A DNA stretch of 64,000 nt from Roseiarcus sp963775575 (GTDB lineage Bacteria > Pseudomonadota > Alphaproteobacteria > Rhizobiales > Beijerinckiaceae), in the NCBI GenBank assembly GCA_963775575.1, contig CAVZJG010000002.1, positions 62,001-126,000 on the forward strand, given 5' to 3'. The notes below the pieces were generated by a model. It saw only the letters and a program-made list of their open reading frames with translations. It was not told the DNA's origin and did not search any database. The translations under genes were made by a program, and so were the position numbers. Within the stretch, counting starts at the first letter, position 1, and every line of letters begins with the position of its first letter. Below are positions 33,816-43,018 of the stretch, one piece after another.

Positions 33816-34799
33816 ATGACGGTGCGCATGGAAACGCCAACCGAGGCCAGCCGGCTTTATGAGCGCGTCGCGCGGGTGATCCCGCCGATGGAATGGCCGG
33901 CCTTCGCGGCCGACATCGACGCCATCGCGGAGCTGAAGAAGCGCCGCGACGCGGTGATCCTCGCGCACAATTACCAGACGCCGGAAATCTTCCACTGCGT
34001 CGCCGATTTCGTCGGCGACAGCCTCGCCCTGGCGCGGCAGGCGACGAAGGTCGACGCGCGCACGATCGTGATGGCCGGCGTGCATTTCATGGCCGAGACC
34101 GCCAAGCTCCTCAACCCCGGCAAGACCGTGCTGATCCCCGACCTTCGCGCCGGCTGTTCGCTCGCCGAGTCGATCACGGCCGAGGACGTGCGCGCGCTGC
34201 GGCGGCGCTTTCCCGGCGTTCCCGTCGTCACCTACGTCAACACCTCGGCGGCGGTGAAGGCCGAATCGGACATCTGCTGCACCTCCGGCAACGCGCGCCG
34301 GGTGATCGAATCGCTCGGCGCGCCGCGCGTCGTCATGCTCCCCGACAAATATCTGGCGGCGAACGTCGCCAAGCAAACGCCCGTCGAGATCATCCCGTGG
34401 GACGGGCGCTGCGAAGTGCACGAGCGCTTCACCCCCGCCGACGTGCGCGAGCTGCGCGAGAGCCATCCCGGCGTCGTCGTGCTCGTCCATCCCGAATGTC
34501 CGCCCGAGGTGGTCGACGAAGCGGATTTCGCCGGCTCGACCGCTCAGATGTCGGCCTACGTCGACGAGCGCAAGCCGCGCCAAGTCGTGCTGCTGACGGA
34601 ATGTTCGATGAGCGACAACGTCGCGGTTCTTCATCCCGAAGTCGACTTCGTGCGCCCGTGCAACCTCTGTCCGCACATGAAGCGGATCACCCTCGCCAAC
34701 ATCCGGCGCGCGCTGGAGGAGAATCGTTACGAGGTGACCATCGATCCGGCGATCGCCGGCCGAGCGCGCCGCGCGGTCGAACGGATGATCGCGCTGTGA
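33816..34799 (+). CDS. nadA: Quinolinate synthase
   Basis: A 327-residue iron-sulfur enzyme. It condenses iminoaspartate with dihydroxyacetone phosphate to quinolinate, the second step of NAD synthesis. Cluster Cys candidates are Cys114 (LRAGCSLAES), Cys199 (WDGRCEVHE) and Cys285 (RPCNLCPHMKR); other conserved blocks are ILAHNYQTPEIF and GVHFMAETAKLL. The start at 33816 has only a weak ribosome site next to the operator; ATG 33828 is an alternative. The stop overlaps the GTG start of nadB. Confidence 0.97.
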   Translation: MTVRMETPTEASRLYERVARVIPPMEWPAFAADIDAIAELKKRRDAVILAHNYQTPEIFHCVADFVGDSLALARQATKVDARTIVMAGVHFMAETAKLLNPGKTVLIPDLRAGCSLAESITAEDVRALRRRFPGVPVVTYVNTSAAVKAESDICCTSGNARRVIESLGAPRVVMLPDKYLAANVAKQTPVEIIPWDGRCEVHERFTPADVRELRESHPGVVVLVHPECPPEVVDEADFAGSTAQMSAYVDERKPRQVVLLTECSMSDNVAVLHPEVDFVRPCNLCPHMKRITLANIRRALEENRYEVTIDPAIAGRARRAVERMIAL

Positions 34800-36343
34800 C
34801 CGCTGGCCTGCACACGCTCGACGGCCGCGTCGCGATCGTCGGCGGCGGAGTCGCCGGCCTGATGGCGGCGTTGCGCCTCGCGCCGCGCCCGGTCGCCCTC
34901 GTTTCCAAGGCCCCGCTGGGCGCCGAAGCCTCGACTTTGTGGGCGCAGGGCGGCCTCGCCGCCGCGCTGGGGGCGGACGACAGCCCGGAGCTGCACGCCG
35001 CCGACACCGTCGCCGCGGGCGACGGGCTCTGCGTGGCCCGAATCGTCGAACGCTTCACCCGCGCCGCTCCGCAAGCGATCGAGGACCTCGCACGCCTCGG
35101 CGTCGCTTTCGACCGGACGCGCGACGGCGGCTTCGCGCTGGGGCTGGAGGCCGCGCACCGGCGTCGGCGCATCGCCCACGCCGGCGGCGACGGAACGGGG
35201 CGCGAGCTGATGCGCGCGCTCGTCGCCGCCGCGCTGCGCACGCCTTCGATCCGCGCGCTCGAAGGATTCGAGGCGCGACGGCTCATCGTCGAGGACGGAG
35301 CCGTGCGCGGACTTCTCGTCGTCTCGCCGACAGGGCCGCTGATGCTGGCGGCGGACAAGATCGTCATCGCCACCGGCGGCGTCGGCGGGCTTTATGACGT
35401 CAGCACCAATCCCGGCGGCAGTTTCGGCCAGGGCCTCGCGCTCGCCGCGCGCGCCGGCGCCGAACTGGCCGATCTCGAATTCGTGCAATTCCACCCGACC
35501 GCGTTCGACGGGCCGACGCGGCCGTCGCCGCTGGTCAGCGAAGCCGTGCGCGGCGAAGGCGCCGTTCTCGTCGACGAGACCGGCGAGCGCTTCATGGCCA
35601 ATGTTCCCGGCGCGGAGCTGGCGGCGCGCGACGTCGTCGCGCGCGCGATCTGGCGCCGGCGCGCCGAAGGCCACCGCGTGTTTCTCGATGCGCGCCAGGC
35701 GCTCGGCGAAAAGTTCGCGGCGCGGTTTCCCGTCATCGCCGCGTTCTGCCACGAGGCGGGGATCGATCCGGCGCGCCAGCCGATCCCGGTGCGCCCGGCG
35801 GCGCATTATCATATGGGCGGAATCGCCGTCGACGCGGACGGACGCAGTTCGCTGCGCGGCCTGTGGGCGTGCGGGGAGGCCGCGGCGACCGGCCTGCACG
35901 GCGCCAATCGCCTGGCGAGCAATTCCCTGAGCGAGGCCGCGGTGTTCGCCGGGCTGGTCGCCGACAGCGTCGCCGGGGCGTCTTTCGCGCGCGCGCCGGC
36001 CCCGCGTCCGACGCGGATGCCGCCTGCCCCCGACCCGCGCGCCGTCCGGCCGATCCTCTCCGCCGCCGCGGGGGTGATGCGCGACGGCGAGGGTCTGGCG
36101 CGAGCCGTCGCGGCGCTGGCGCCGCTGGCGCTCGGGACCGGGCCGTCCGCGGATCCCGCCGCCGTCGCGCTGACGATCGCGCTCGCCGCCTTGCGGCGCG
36201 AGGAGAGCCGCGGCGCGCATTGCCGCACCGATTTCCCCGACAAGGCGAGCGAGGCGCGTCACACGACGATGCGGCTCGATTCGGCGCTCGCCTCGGTCGG
36301 CGGCGGCGCGCCGCCGGCGCCCGCGCGGAGGGCCTCATCGTGA
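34796..36343 (+). CDS. nadB: L-aspartate oxidase
   Basis: A 515-residue FAD enzyme that oxidises L-aspartate to iminoaspartate, the substrate for NadA. The N-terminal dinucleotide-binding motif is VAIVGGGVAGLMAALRLA. Further hallmarks are TLWAQGGLAAAL, the substrate loop FVQFHPTAFDG with RGEGAVLVDETGERFM, and PAAHYHMGGIAVD followed by ACGEAAATGLHGANRLASNS. The GTG start overlaps the nadA stop (GTGA), and its own stop overlaps the nadC start in the same way, so the three are translationally coupled. Confidence 0.97.
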   Translation: MTAGLHTLDGRVAIVGGGVAGLMAALRLAPRPVALVSKAPLGAEASTLWAQGGLAAALGADDSPELHAADTVAAGDGLCVARIVERFTRAAPQAIEDLARLGVAFDRTRDGGFALGLEAAHRRRRIAHAGGDGTGRELMRALVAAALRTPSIRALEGFEARRLIVEDGAVRGLLVVSPTGPLMLAADKIVIATGGVGGLYDVSTNPGGSFGQGLALAARAGAELADLEFVQFHPTAFDGPTRPSPLVSEAVRGEGAVLVDETGERFMANVPGAELAARDVVARAIWRRRAEGHRVFLDARQALGEKFAARFPVIAAFCHEAGIDPARQPIPVRPAAHYHMGGIAVDADGRSSLRGLWACGEAAATGLHGANRLASNSLSEAAVFAGLVADSVAGASFARAPAPRPTRMPPAPDPRAVRPILSAAAGVMRDGEGLARAVAALAPLALGTGPSADPAAVALTIALAALRREESRGAHCRTDFPDKASEARHTTMRLDSALASVGGGAPPAPARRASS

Positions 36344-37191
36344 TCCCGACGCGGCCTCCCGCCATCCTGATCGAGCCGATCGTGCGCGCGGCGCTGCTCG
36401 AAGACCTCGGCCGCGCCGGCGACATCACCACCGACGCGATCGCGCCGCGCGGTCTCATGACGACGACGGCGATGGTCGCGCGCCAGGACGGCGTCGTCGC
36501 CGGCCTCGATCTCGCGGCGCTGGCGTTCCGCCTGATCGATCCGGCGATCGTCTTGGCCGAGAAGAGCCCCGACGGGACGCGCGTCGCGGCCGGCGAGACG
36601 ATCGCGCTGGTCGAAGGCCCGGCGCGCGGCGTTCTGACCGCCGAGCGCACCGCGCTGAATTTCCTCGGCCGCCTCAGCGGCGTCGCGTCGGCGACGGCTT
36701 CGTTGGTCGACGCGGTGGCGGGGACCAAGGCGCGCATCGTCTGCACGCGCAAGACGACGCCGCTGCTGCGCGCGATCGAGAAATACGCGGTGCGCGTCGG
36801 CGGCGGCGGCAACCATCGCTTCGGCCTCGACGACGCCGCGCTGATCAAGGACAATCACATCGCGATCGCCGGCGGCGTCGCCGAGGCGATCCGCCGCGTG
36901 CGCGCGTGCGTCGGCCATCTCGTCAAGATCGAGGTGGAGGTCGACACGCTCGCCCACCTCGAAGAGGCGCTCGAAGTCGGCGTCGACGCCGCGCTGCTCG
37001 ACAACATGTCGCTCGAAGACTTGCGGCGCGCGGTGGCGATGATCGCGGGCCGCGCGATCTCGGAAGCCTCGGGCCGGGTGACCCGGGAGAGCGCGCCGGC
37101 GATCGCGGCGACCGGCGTCGACCTCATCTCGGTCGGTTGGCTGACGCACAGCGCGCCGATCCTGGACATCGGGCTGGACCATCAGGGGTAG
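36340..37191 (+). CDS. nadC: Nicotinate-nucleotide pyrophosphorylase (carboxylating)
   Basis: A 283-residue enzyme converting quinolinate and phosphoribosyl pyrophosphate to nicotinate mononucleotide. Conserved blocks: LLEDLGRAGDITTDAI, ERTALNFLGRLSGVAS, CTRKTTPLLRAIEKYAVRVG with GGGNHRFGL, IKDNHIAIAG, and the C-terminal DLISVGWLTHSAPILDIGLD. The start GTG at 36340 overlaps the nadB stop and has GGAGG 9 nt upstream. Last gene of the NrtR regulon here; 37192-37673 downstream holds no supported gene. Confidence 0.97.
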   Translation: MIPTRPPAILIEPIVRAALLEDLGRAGDITTDAIAPRGLMTTTAMVARQDGVVAGLDLAALAFRLIDPAIVLAEKSPDGTRVAAGETIALVEGPARGVLTAERTALNFLGRLSGVASATASLVDAVAGTKARIVCTRKTTPLLRAIEKYAVRVGGGGNHRFGLDDAALIKDNHIAIAGGVAEAIRRVRACVGHLVKIEVEVDTLAHLEEALEVGVDAALLDNMSLEDLRRAVAMIAGRAISEASGRVTRESAPAIAATGVDLISVGWLTHSAPILDIGLDHQG

Positions 37192-37673
37192 GATGGCGGC
37201 GCCCGACAAAAAGCGATGGGCCCCGGCGCATTTGAGCGGCGCGGGGCCCTGTTTCGCCTCTGCGAAACGATCTGGGATGTTGCAGACGATTTTGCGGCAC
37301 GCAGAACGCTTGGCCTTCGCGCCCGCGGCCACGCGGTGAATGTCAAATTTTCGGGGACGCCGTTCCGTCTTCGCGCATCGCGCGGCTTCGGCGTCGCGAC
37401 CTCGACGGCGTCGAGGTCAGGATTCCTGGCCCGGCGGAGTCATGGCTACCCCGTTCTTTCTGCCGATCCTCGCCGCGAGGCCGGCGTTTCGTCGGCCCCG
37501 ATTCGCTCGCGCGAAGCGGGACGACGCGTGAAGTTTCCGCCTCGGTCGCCGGCCTGTCAAATCAAGTTTTCTTTGAATTTTCCGCGTTGTTGGGAACGTC
37601 CATTCCGCCCCCGCCCCGCTCGCCGCGTGCGAGCGACAGTGGACGCACGGGCGGGTGAAACTCTGGCGCGCCA

Positions 37674-37723
37674 TTGACAGCCGCAAATCTTCGGAAGTTT
37701 ATGTTTCCATGCAGTCGACGGCG
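37674..37723. repeat. Half palindrome, family copy E
   Basis: ttgacagccgcaaatcttcg, then gaagtttatgtttccatgca and gtcgacggcg. This matches the right half of copy D and of hybrid copy B. The expected left arm (gtcgac...catgga) is not seen in 37540-37673, so the hairpin is broken. Confidence 0.55.
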
Positions 37724-37775
37724 CGACGCGCGGCGGAGACGGATCATCGCCCTCGCAGTCCGACCGGACAGAGCC

Positions 37776-38090
37776 ATGCACGCGGACATCGCTGAGAAGC
37801 GGCGAGACCTGATCGCGCTGTGCCGTCGTTACGGCGTGGAGCGCCTGGAAGTGTTCGGTTCGGCCGCGCGCGGCGCCGACTTCGATCCGACGCGCAGCGA
37901 CGCCGACTTCCTCGTCACCTTCTCGCCGCAAGCCCGCGACGATCTTTCCGCCTTCGCGGATTTCAAGGAGGGATTGGAGGCGCTGCTCGACCGGCCGGTC
38001 GATCTGACGGAGCGCGAGGCGATCGAGACGAGCCGCAACACCATCCGGCGCCGCCGAATCCTCGCCGAGGCCGAGACGGTCTACGGTTGA
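37776..38090 (+). CDS. MNT-type minimal nucleotidyltransferase
   Basis: A 104-residue protein with the nucleotidyltransferase motif GSAARG at residues 28-33 and the metal-binding pair Asp42/Asp44 (TRSDADFLVTF), followed by VDLTEREAIE. Small MNT proteins usually act as antitoxins that AMPylate a HEPN toxin encoded next to them. No HEPN gene follows here; the next gene is a GH25 lipoprotein on the other strand. It is therefore an orphan or the survivor of a lost pair. The ATG at 37776 begins the conserved helix; the longer frame runs into a repeat. Confidence 0.85.
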   Translation: MHADIAEKRRDLIALCRRYGVERLEVFGSAARGADFDPTRSDADFLVTFSPQARDDLSAFADFKEGLEALLDRPVDLTEREAIETSRNTIRRRRILAEAETVYG

Positions 38091-38160
38091 GGCGGACCGG
38101 AGCGCTTCGCGCCGAACGCGCTCGGCGAGCGCGTCTACAATTCGGCCCCGCTCGCCGCGA

Positions 38161-38928
38161 TCACTTCGGCCCGTCGAGGAACGCCTGCCATTGTTCGCGC
38201 GTGCCGTAGTAGACGTTGCGGTCGACGTCGCCCTCGATGCCGGGGATCGCGCCGTCGGCCTGGTATTGCCAGAATCGCCACGGCCGCGAGCCGTAGGGCA
38301 CGGCGGGGTTGTGCTTGGTCGAGCGCACCCAGATCGGATAATCCGCGAAGGCGCCGTCGGCGAGGATCGCTTGGTAGAAGTCGACCGAGGTGTAGATGAT
38401 CGGCCGCTTGCCGAAGTGGCGCTCCATTTCCTCGAGCATCACCTTCATGTCGGCGATCGTCGCGTTGCGTTCGAGATGGCGCCGGCAGGTGCGCAAATCC
38501 GGCGTCGGCTCGACGTCGAGCACCGGCGGCAGCGCGTCGTCTTCGACCGGCACGTTCTGTTCGAACCAGTTCGCCTCCTCGATCGGCGGCCGGCACCAAT
38601 AGACGAAGTGATAGGCGCCGTGCGGAATGCCGGCCAGCTTGGCGCCCTGCCAATTGGCCTGGAAGCGCTCGTCGACAAGGTCGCCGCCCTCGGTCGCCTT
38701 GATCCAAACGAATTTGACGCCGCTGCCCGCCACCGCGTTCCAGTCGATCGTCCCCTGATATTTGGAGACGTCGATGCCGTGGATCGGGTAGTCCGCAGGC
38801 TTGGGATAGCCGTCGTCGAAATCGAGCAGGCCGGCGCCGCCGCCGCAGCCGGCCAACGCGGCGCCGAGCGCGGCGGCGAGGCCGAGGCGGATGAGGATTG
38901 GCGCTGCGGCAGGCAGGGAACAATTCAT
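38161..38928 (-). CDS. GH25 family lysozyme, lipoprotein
   Basis: A 255-residue lipid-anchored muramidase. Start 38928 gives a lipoprotein signal with lipobox LAGC (Cys28). The mature domain shows GH25 hallmarks: IHGIDVSKYQGTIDWNAVAG with the first catalytic Asp, VKFVWIKATEGGD, GAYHFVYW, VLDVEPTPD (second acidic pair), IYTSVDFYQAIL and WRFWQYQADGAIPGIEGDVD. It cleaves the beta-1,4 bond between N-acetylmuramate and N-acetylglucosamine, probably for wall remodelling. It lies just left of the island boundary and appears to be core chromosome. Confidence 0.9.
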   Translation of the reverse strand: MNCSLPAAAPILIRLGLAAALGAALAGCGGGAGLLDFDDGYPKPADYPIHGIDVSKYQGTIDWNAVAGSGVKFVWIKATEGGDLVDERFQANWQGAKLAGIPHGAYHFVYWCRPPIEEANWFEQNVPVEDDALPPVLDVEPTPDLRTCRRHLERNATIADMKVMLEEMERHFGKRPIIYTSVDFYQAILADGAFADYPIWVRSTKHNPAVPYGSRPWRFWQYQADGAIPGIEGDVDRNVYYGTREQWQAFLDGPK

Positions 38929-39177
38929 CAGTTTCACGAATATACATACCCAAGGCGACCCGCGAAACGCTTTCCGTCCCACCCAGCCGCGCGACGCCGC
39001 AAGTTAGAGCGTGCAAGGCAACAATTCGTTAACGGCCGCCGCCGACGCGGCATCGGACGCCGAATGCGGGCGGCGAGAGCGCGCCGCTCGGGCCGCCCCC
39101 CGGCCGAGCCGGCGCCGAGCGCGTAGGCCGCGGCGAAAAACAAGCGGCGATCGCTGGGGGGCGCCGCCAAGATCGGC

Positions 39178-39195
39178 GGTGCGGTCAAGAGGACT
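39178..39195 (+). other. attL-like direct repeat (tRNA-Leu 3' end)
   Basis: ggtgcggtcaagaggact is identical to 49559-49576, the 3' end of the tRNA-Leu gene (T-arm to CC of CCA). No tRNA follows here, so this is the distal attachment-site duplicate left by integration. Confidence 0.85.
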
Positions 39196-39540
39196 GAAAT
39201 AATCGATTGTATTCAAGTCATTAGCGCAAGGTGCGGGGGTAAAGAGCGCCATGAAACTGTTTCGATATTTTGCGCGGCCCCCTTACTTTCAAATGCGGTG
39301 GCGCGCCAGTGCCTGGCCAATGCCTCGACGAAAAATGTTCTCTATCCGTTCTCAATTCTTGTTGTGCAACTCCGCAAGCGACGTCAACATGCGTCATACG
39401 GCTTCCGAGTGAATAGCTCGGGAGAACCCACGCCTCGGCCCCGGCGGCCACATCGGACCGTCGCCGTCAAGCCGCTGCGCGGCTGCTGCGCTGCGCTTCG
39501 CCCGCTCCGCGGTGACTGCGCCGCTCCGATGCGGCGTTTG

Positions 39541-39607
39541 TGTTTCCATGATCTTTGTTGAGCGGGCCGGCCTCACGGCCGGCTTCGCTCGACAAAGATC
39601 ATGGAAA
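39541..39607. repeat. Hairpin with gtttccatgatctttgt arms
   Basis: The left arm tgtttccatgatctttgttg pairs with the right arm ending gacaaagatcatggaaacc (one or two mismatches); an inner gccgg/ccggc stem closes it. It differs in core sequence from the cgtcgatctctt family but has the same layout. No gene is supported in 39608-39804. Confidence 0.75.
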
Positions 39608-39804
39608 CCGAGAGCCTGAGCCGCGCGGAGGGGTCAAGGCTCGCGCGCATGAGCGCGCGACCCGTGAAACGGGCTTGGCCTTGACGCCGAGTACGGATCA
39701 GGCACAGCGCCCGTTTTTCCGACGAACACTTCACCCGGAAGTAGTATCAGTGATCGAGAACCCCCGTCCCGCGCGGGGGGAGTCCAAAAGGGCCCCGCCC
39801 CACT

Positions 39805-40138
39805 CCGACACGCCCGGCGCTCGCTCATCTCGTAGGCGGCTACGAGACGAGCGACAGCCTCGCGCTTGGCGGCGGGCGTCAGAACTTTTCCCTCACAAGG
39901 TCCTTGAGGGCCGCGTTGTCGAGCGTCGCGTCAGCCAAGAGGCGCTTCAATCCCACCGCGGCAGCGGCTTCGTTCAATGGCCGCTCACGGTCCCGCGGAG
40001 CGGGCGCTCAACTTCGGTGGGATGCGCAGTCGCCTCCGAGACGCCGTGCTTGCGCGCCAGATCGGCGGTCTTCCCGCCGGCCTTATGCTCGCACAGAACG
40101 CCAATGGTCTGCTCTTCCGTGAACCGTGCTCGCCGCAT
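39805..40138 (-). pseudogene. IS3 family transposase remnant (orfA and start of orfB)
   Basis: The minus strand encodes MRRARFTEEQTIGVLCEHKA and GGKTADLARKHGVSEAT, an IS3-type orfA with its helix-turn-helix. After a frame break come LKRLLADATLDNAALKDLVR (orfA coiled coil) and then KREAVARLVAAYEMSERRAC, the start of orfB. Everything after that is missing. Several internal deletions and frame breaks make it inactive. It lies in the left part of the tRNA-Leu island. Confidence 0.75.
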
Positions 40139-40205
40139 CTGTCCGTCCTTCTGAAGCGCGGACTCGAAATCCCCCTCGAGAAAGCTCGCAGTGGAAGGTC
40201 AGCTG

Positions 40206-40426
40206 TAATCGGTTCTGCTCGACAACATGAAGCTGGCGGTTGTGCGCATCCTGCCAGACGGGACGCTGGAGCGGACGGCGGCGTTCACCCGGCTGGTCAG
40301 CCACTATGCGTTCAAGGACCGCTATGGCCGAGCCGGCCGCGGCAATGACAAGGGCAACGTCGAGGCGCTGGTGAAGTTCGCACGTAACACTTTCCTGACG
40401 TCGGACTCGGTTCTGACGATCACATT
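40206..40426 (+). pseudogene. IS21 family IstA fragment
   Basis: The plus strand reads LLDNMKLAVVRILPDGTLER, then SHYAFKDRYGRAGRGNDKGN and VEALVKFARN. This is the C-terminal part of the IstA integrase core, including the GNDKGxVE block with the catalytic Glu. Both upstream and downstream parts and istB are missing. It stops against the 3' end of the LacI-type gene. Confidence 0.75.
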
Positions 40427-41452
40427 TCATCCTCGTCGGCGGGTGCTTTGACGCTCTATGAGATCAAAGCCGAGATCGACGACTGGAGCCGGCGCCGACG
40501 CGCCGCCAATGCGCGCCATCAACATTTCGGCTGCGCGCCGCCCCATTTCCCGACGAAACGTCTGCACGCTCGTCAGGGGAGGATTGGCGACCGCCATCAT
40601 TTCCAAGTCGTTGAACCCACAGATCCCGAATTGCGTGGGCACGGCAATTCGCCGTCGCTGACATTCGAAAAGGGCTCCCAACGCCAAGTCATCGTTGATG
40701 CAGAAGACCGCGTCGGCATCGGGCGCGCGGGCCAGAAGCTCGGCCATCAATTCACAACCGACCGTCACAGAAGTGGGACGCGGCGTCGTCACGACCAATC
40801 GTTCATCAAACAGGCTTTCCGCTTCCACCGCCTCGGTAAACCCTTCGAGGCGCCGTTGAGCGCGCGGGTCCATACCCGCGCCAAGGAAAGCGATTCGCTG
40901 ATAGCCCCGTTCGATCAAGTGGCGGGTGGCGGCGCGAGCGGCGTCGCGGTGGGAAAACCCAATCAGCATGTCGACCGGCGACTTGCCGAATTCCATGATC
41001 TGGACGATTGGACAGTTGGCGTTTTCCAACAAGGCGCGGCACGGCGCCGATTGATCAAGGCCAGTGACGATCAGTCCGGCCGGCCGCTGGCTCAAGAGCA
41101 TTCGCAGGATCTTCTCTTCTTGCATTGGCGAGTATCGAGTATTGCCAATTTCAATACTGAATTTAGTTTCTTGGGTCACCGTATAGATCCCGCTCAGGAC
41201 GTCGACGAATACATTATTAGTCACCGAAGGAATGACAACCCCTATGTTTTCGGATCTCACCGAAGCCAAGGATCTCGCGGCTGGATCCGGCACATAGCCG
41301 AGCTTGTCGACCGCGTGACGCACGCGCGACTGGAACTCGGCGGAAACGACTTCCGGGTTACGCAGGACTCGCGAAACGGTGCTGGCGCTGACCTTCGCCG
41401 CCTTGGCAACATCCGAGAGGGTGGCGTTCTTAGGTCGTCCGCGCATGGTCAT
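40427..41452 (-). CDS. LacI family regulator of the island (GntR-like)
   Basis: A 341-residue repressor. The helix-turn-helix is ATLSDVAKAAKVSASTVSRV; the hinge region is GYVPDPAARSLASVRSENIG; the effector domain runs from VVIPSVTNNVFVDVLSGIYT to ICGFNDLEMMAVANPPLTSV. It resembles gluconate-operon repressors (GntR of enterobacteria). Start 41452 has a GAGAGG box; frames to 41539 are longer but not conserved. It is divergent from the broken gluconokinase gene and the catabolic operon, so it probably controlled both. The effector may be a sugar acid. Confidence 0.88.
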   Translation of the reverse strand: MTMRGRPKNATLSDVAKAAKVSASTVSRVLRNPEVVSAEFQSRVRHAVDKLGYVPDPAARSLASVRSENIGVVIPSVTNNVFVDVLSGIYTVTQETKFSIEIGNTRYSPMQEEKILRMLLSQRPAGLIVTGLDQSAPCRALLENANCPIVQIMEFGKSPVDMLIGFSHRDAARAATRHLIERGYQRIAFLGAGMDPRAQRRLEGFTEAVEAESLFDERLVVTTPRPTSVTVGCELMAELLARAPDADAVFCINDDLALGALFECQRRRIAVPTQFGICGFNDLEMMAVANPPLTSVQTFRREMGRRAAEMLMARIGGASAPAPVVDLGFDLIERQSTRRRG

Positions 41453-41616
41453 GGCTAACCCTCTCAACCTCGATTGGCGGGAATCGAACGAAGTTCTTTT
41501 CGCAGAAAAAGCGGGCCTTGCAAATGGTAGCGCTGTCACGAAACGCTAACCCCCCAAAGAATGGGGAGAAACGCATGGGTCGGGGGCGCTGTCATCGGCG
41601 GCGGAAAAGTCGGCCG

Positions 41617-42134
41617 ATGTTTATTCTCGCCCTAGGCGTCAGCGGCGCCGGCGAATCTGCCGTCGGGCATCTTCTCACCGAAGGAATCGGAGGTCGCTTC
41701 GTCGAAGGAAAGGACTGCCATCCAGCGGAGAACCTTGAACGAATGGCCGCTGGTGAACCTTTGAACGATAATAGGCGCTGGCCTTGGCTCGGAGCGGTTG
41801 CTGGGGCAATGCCGACCGAACAACGGAAGAGCAAGGTCCCGATTGTTATCGCCTGGTCGGCGTTGACGCGCCGGTATCGCGATTTCTTACAGGCAGAATT
41901 GAAGACGATGTCGATCGCGCACTGCCGGGCCCGCCAGCGCTCATAGAGGAACGACTGGAACGCCGAAAAGGTCATTTCATGCCTCTCGGTCTGCTGAAGA
42001 GCCAGTTGGACGACATGAAAGCTTTGGCGCCCGATGAAGAAGGCATAGTTTTGTCCATTGGGTAGAAGCCGGAGATTCCAACGACGCCGGCGGCCGCCGC
42101 ATTGCGACTGATCGGCCTCGACCGCTTCTTCTGA
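41617..42134 (+). pseudogene. gntK: Broken gluconokinase
   Basis: Reading from 41617, FILALGVSGAGESAVGHLL carries a Walker A in which the essential Lys is Glu (GES instead of GKS). The chain continues through VEGKDCHPAENLERMAAGEP. Near 41930 one base is missing; the protein goes on in the next frame with PPALIEERLERRKGHF and LKSQLDDMKALAPDEEGIVL. An in-frame TAG follows at 42063, after which PEIPTTPAAAALRLIGLDRF completes the C-terminus. Three independent lesions show real decay. The intact enzyme phosphorylates gluconate to 6-phosphogluconate. It is divergent from the LacI-type gene. Confidence 0.88.
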
Positions 42135-42393
42135 GGCAGGCGAAAAGCGACGGCCCGCGCCTCATTGCTGCGCTGTGGCAAGATAGCGCAGTCACGCTCT
42201 TTGGACGACGGACATTCCGGGTCTCAACCTTCGCCGGGCAGAAATCCGCATTTTCTACAATACATTACATCGAATGGCGACGGCATCCAACGAGCGCCGT
42301 CCTCGTCGACGCAAGGCCATTGACAGAATGGCAGCGCTTTCATAGACCAAGGAGGCTTCCGCGGAAGACAGAATACCAAGGGCGAGGAAGCAT

Positions 42394-43007
42394 CATGAAG
42401 AGAATTCGTGGGGTTGTGTCCAGGGCTGCGACGGCCGCGGTTCTTCTTTGCAACGGCGCTTTTGCGGCGGGTCCTGAAATAGTCGCCGGGCCGCGCTTCG
42501 CCGGAGATGCGCTACCTGGCGACGAGCTTCGCAATTCCCGGACTGCCGAACGCGGTCATCTGCTGGGCTGTGATCGGCGCGGCGGCGGTCTTCGTGCTTA
42601 AGCGCACGATCTTCGGGCGTGCGATCTATGGCATCGCAATCGCGAGCGGGTCGCCTATCTCTCGGGCGTCAACACGCGGCGCGTCGTCCTGGCCGTATTC
42701 GCGGTCTCGGGCGGCGCGGCGGCGTTCGCGGGCGTGCTGCTCGCGGGCTACGCTTCGAAGGCCGCGCAGTCGATGGGCGACGCCTACCCCCCTTCCCGCG
42801 ATCGCCGCGGTCGTGCTTGGCGGAACCTCGATCGTTGGCGGACGCGGCGGCTATCTCGGCGCCGTCGCCGGGGTGATGCTGGTCACACTGTTGCAGTCGA
42901 TCCTTTCGGTGATGCAGATTCCGGAATTCGGTCGGCAGATCGTCTACGGCGTCGTCATCGTCTGCATGTTGCTGCTCTGCGGGCGAGGGCCGCGAACCAG
43001 GGCTTAG
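42394..43007 (+). pseudogene. Remnant of a ribose-type sugar ABC transporter
   Basis: An N-terminal piece looks like the signal peptide of a sugar-binding protein (RGVVSRAATAAVLLCNGAFA). After a junction near 42500 it turns into an RbsC-type permease (NAVICWAVIGAAAVFVLKRT). The permease then changes frame twice (around 42640 and 42790): the middle, VAYLSGVNTRRVVLAVFAVS, is in another frame, and the end, AIAAVVLGGTSIVGGRGGYL, returns. The C-terminus is complete. So a deletion fused two genes and frameshifts followed. No ATP-binding subunit remains. 42135-42393 shows no gene. Confidence 0.82.
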
Positions 43008-43018
43008 AGGGACTAATC

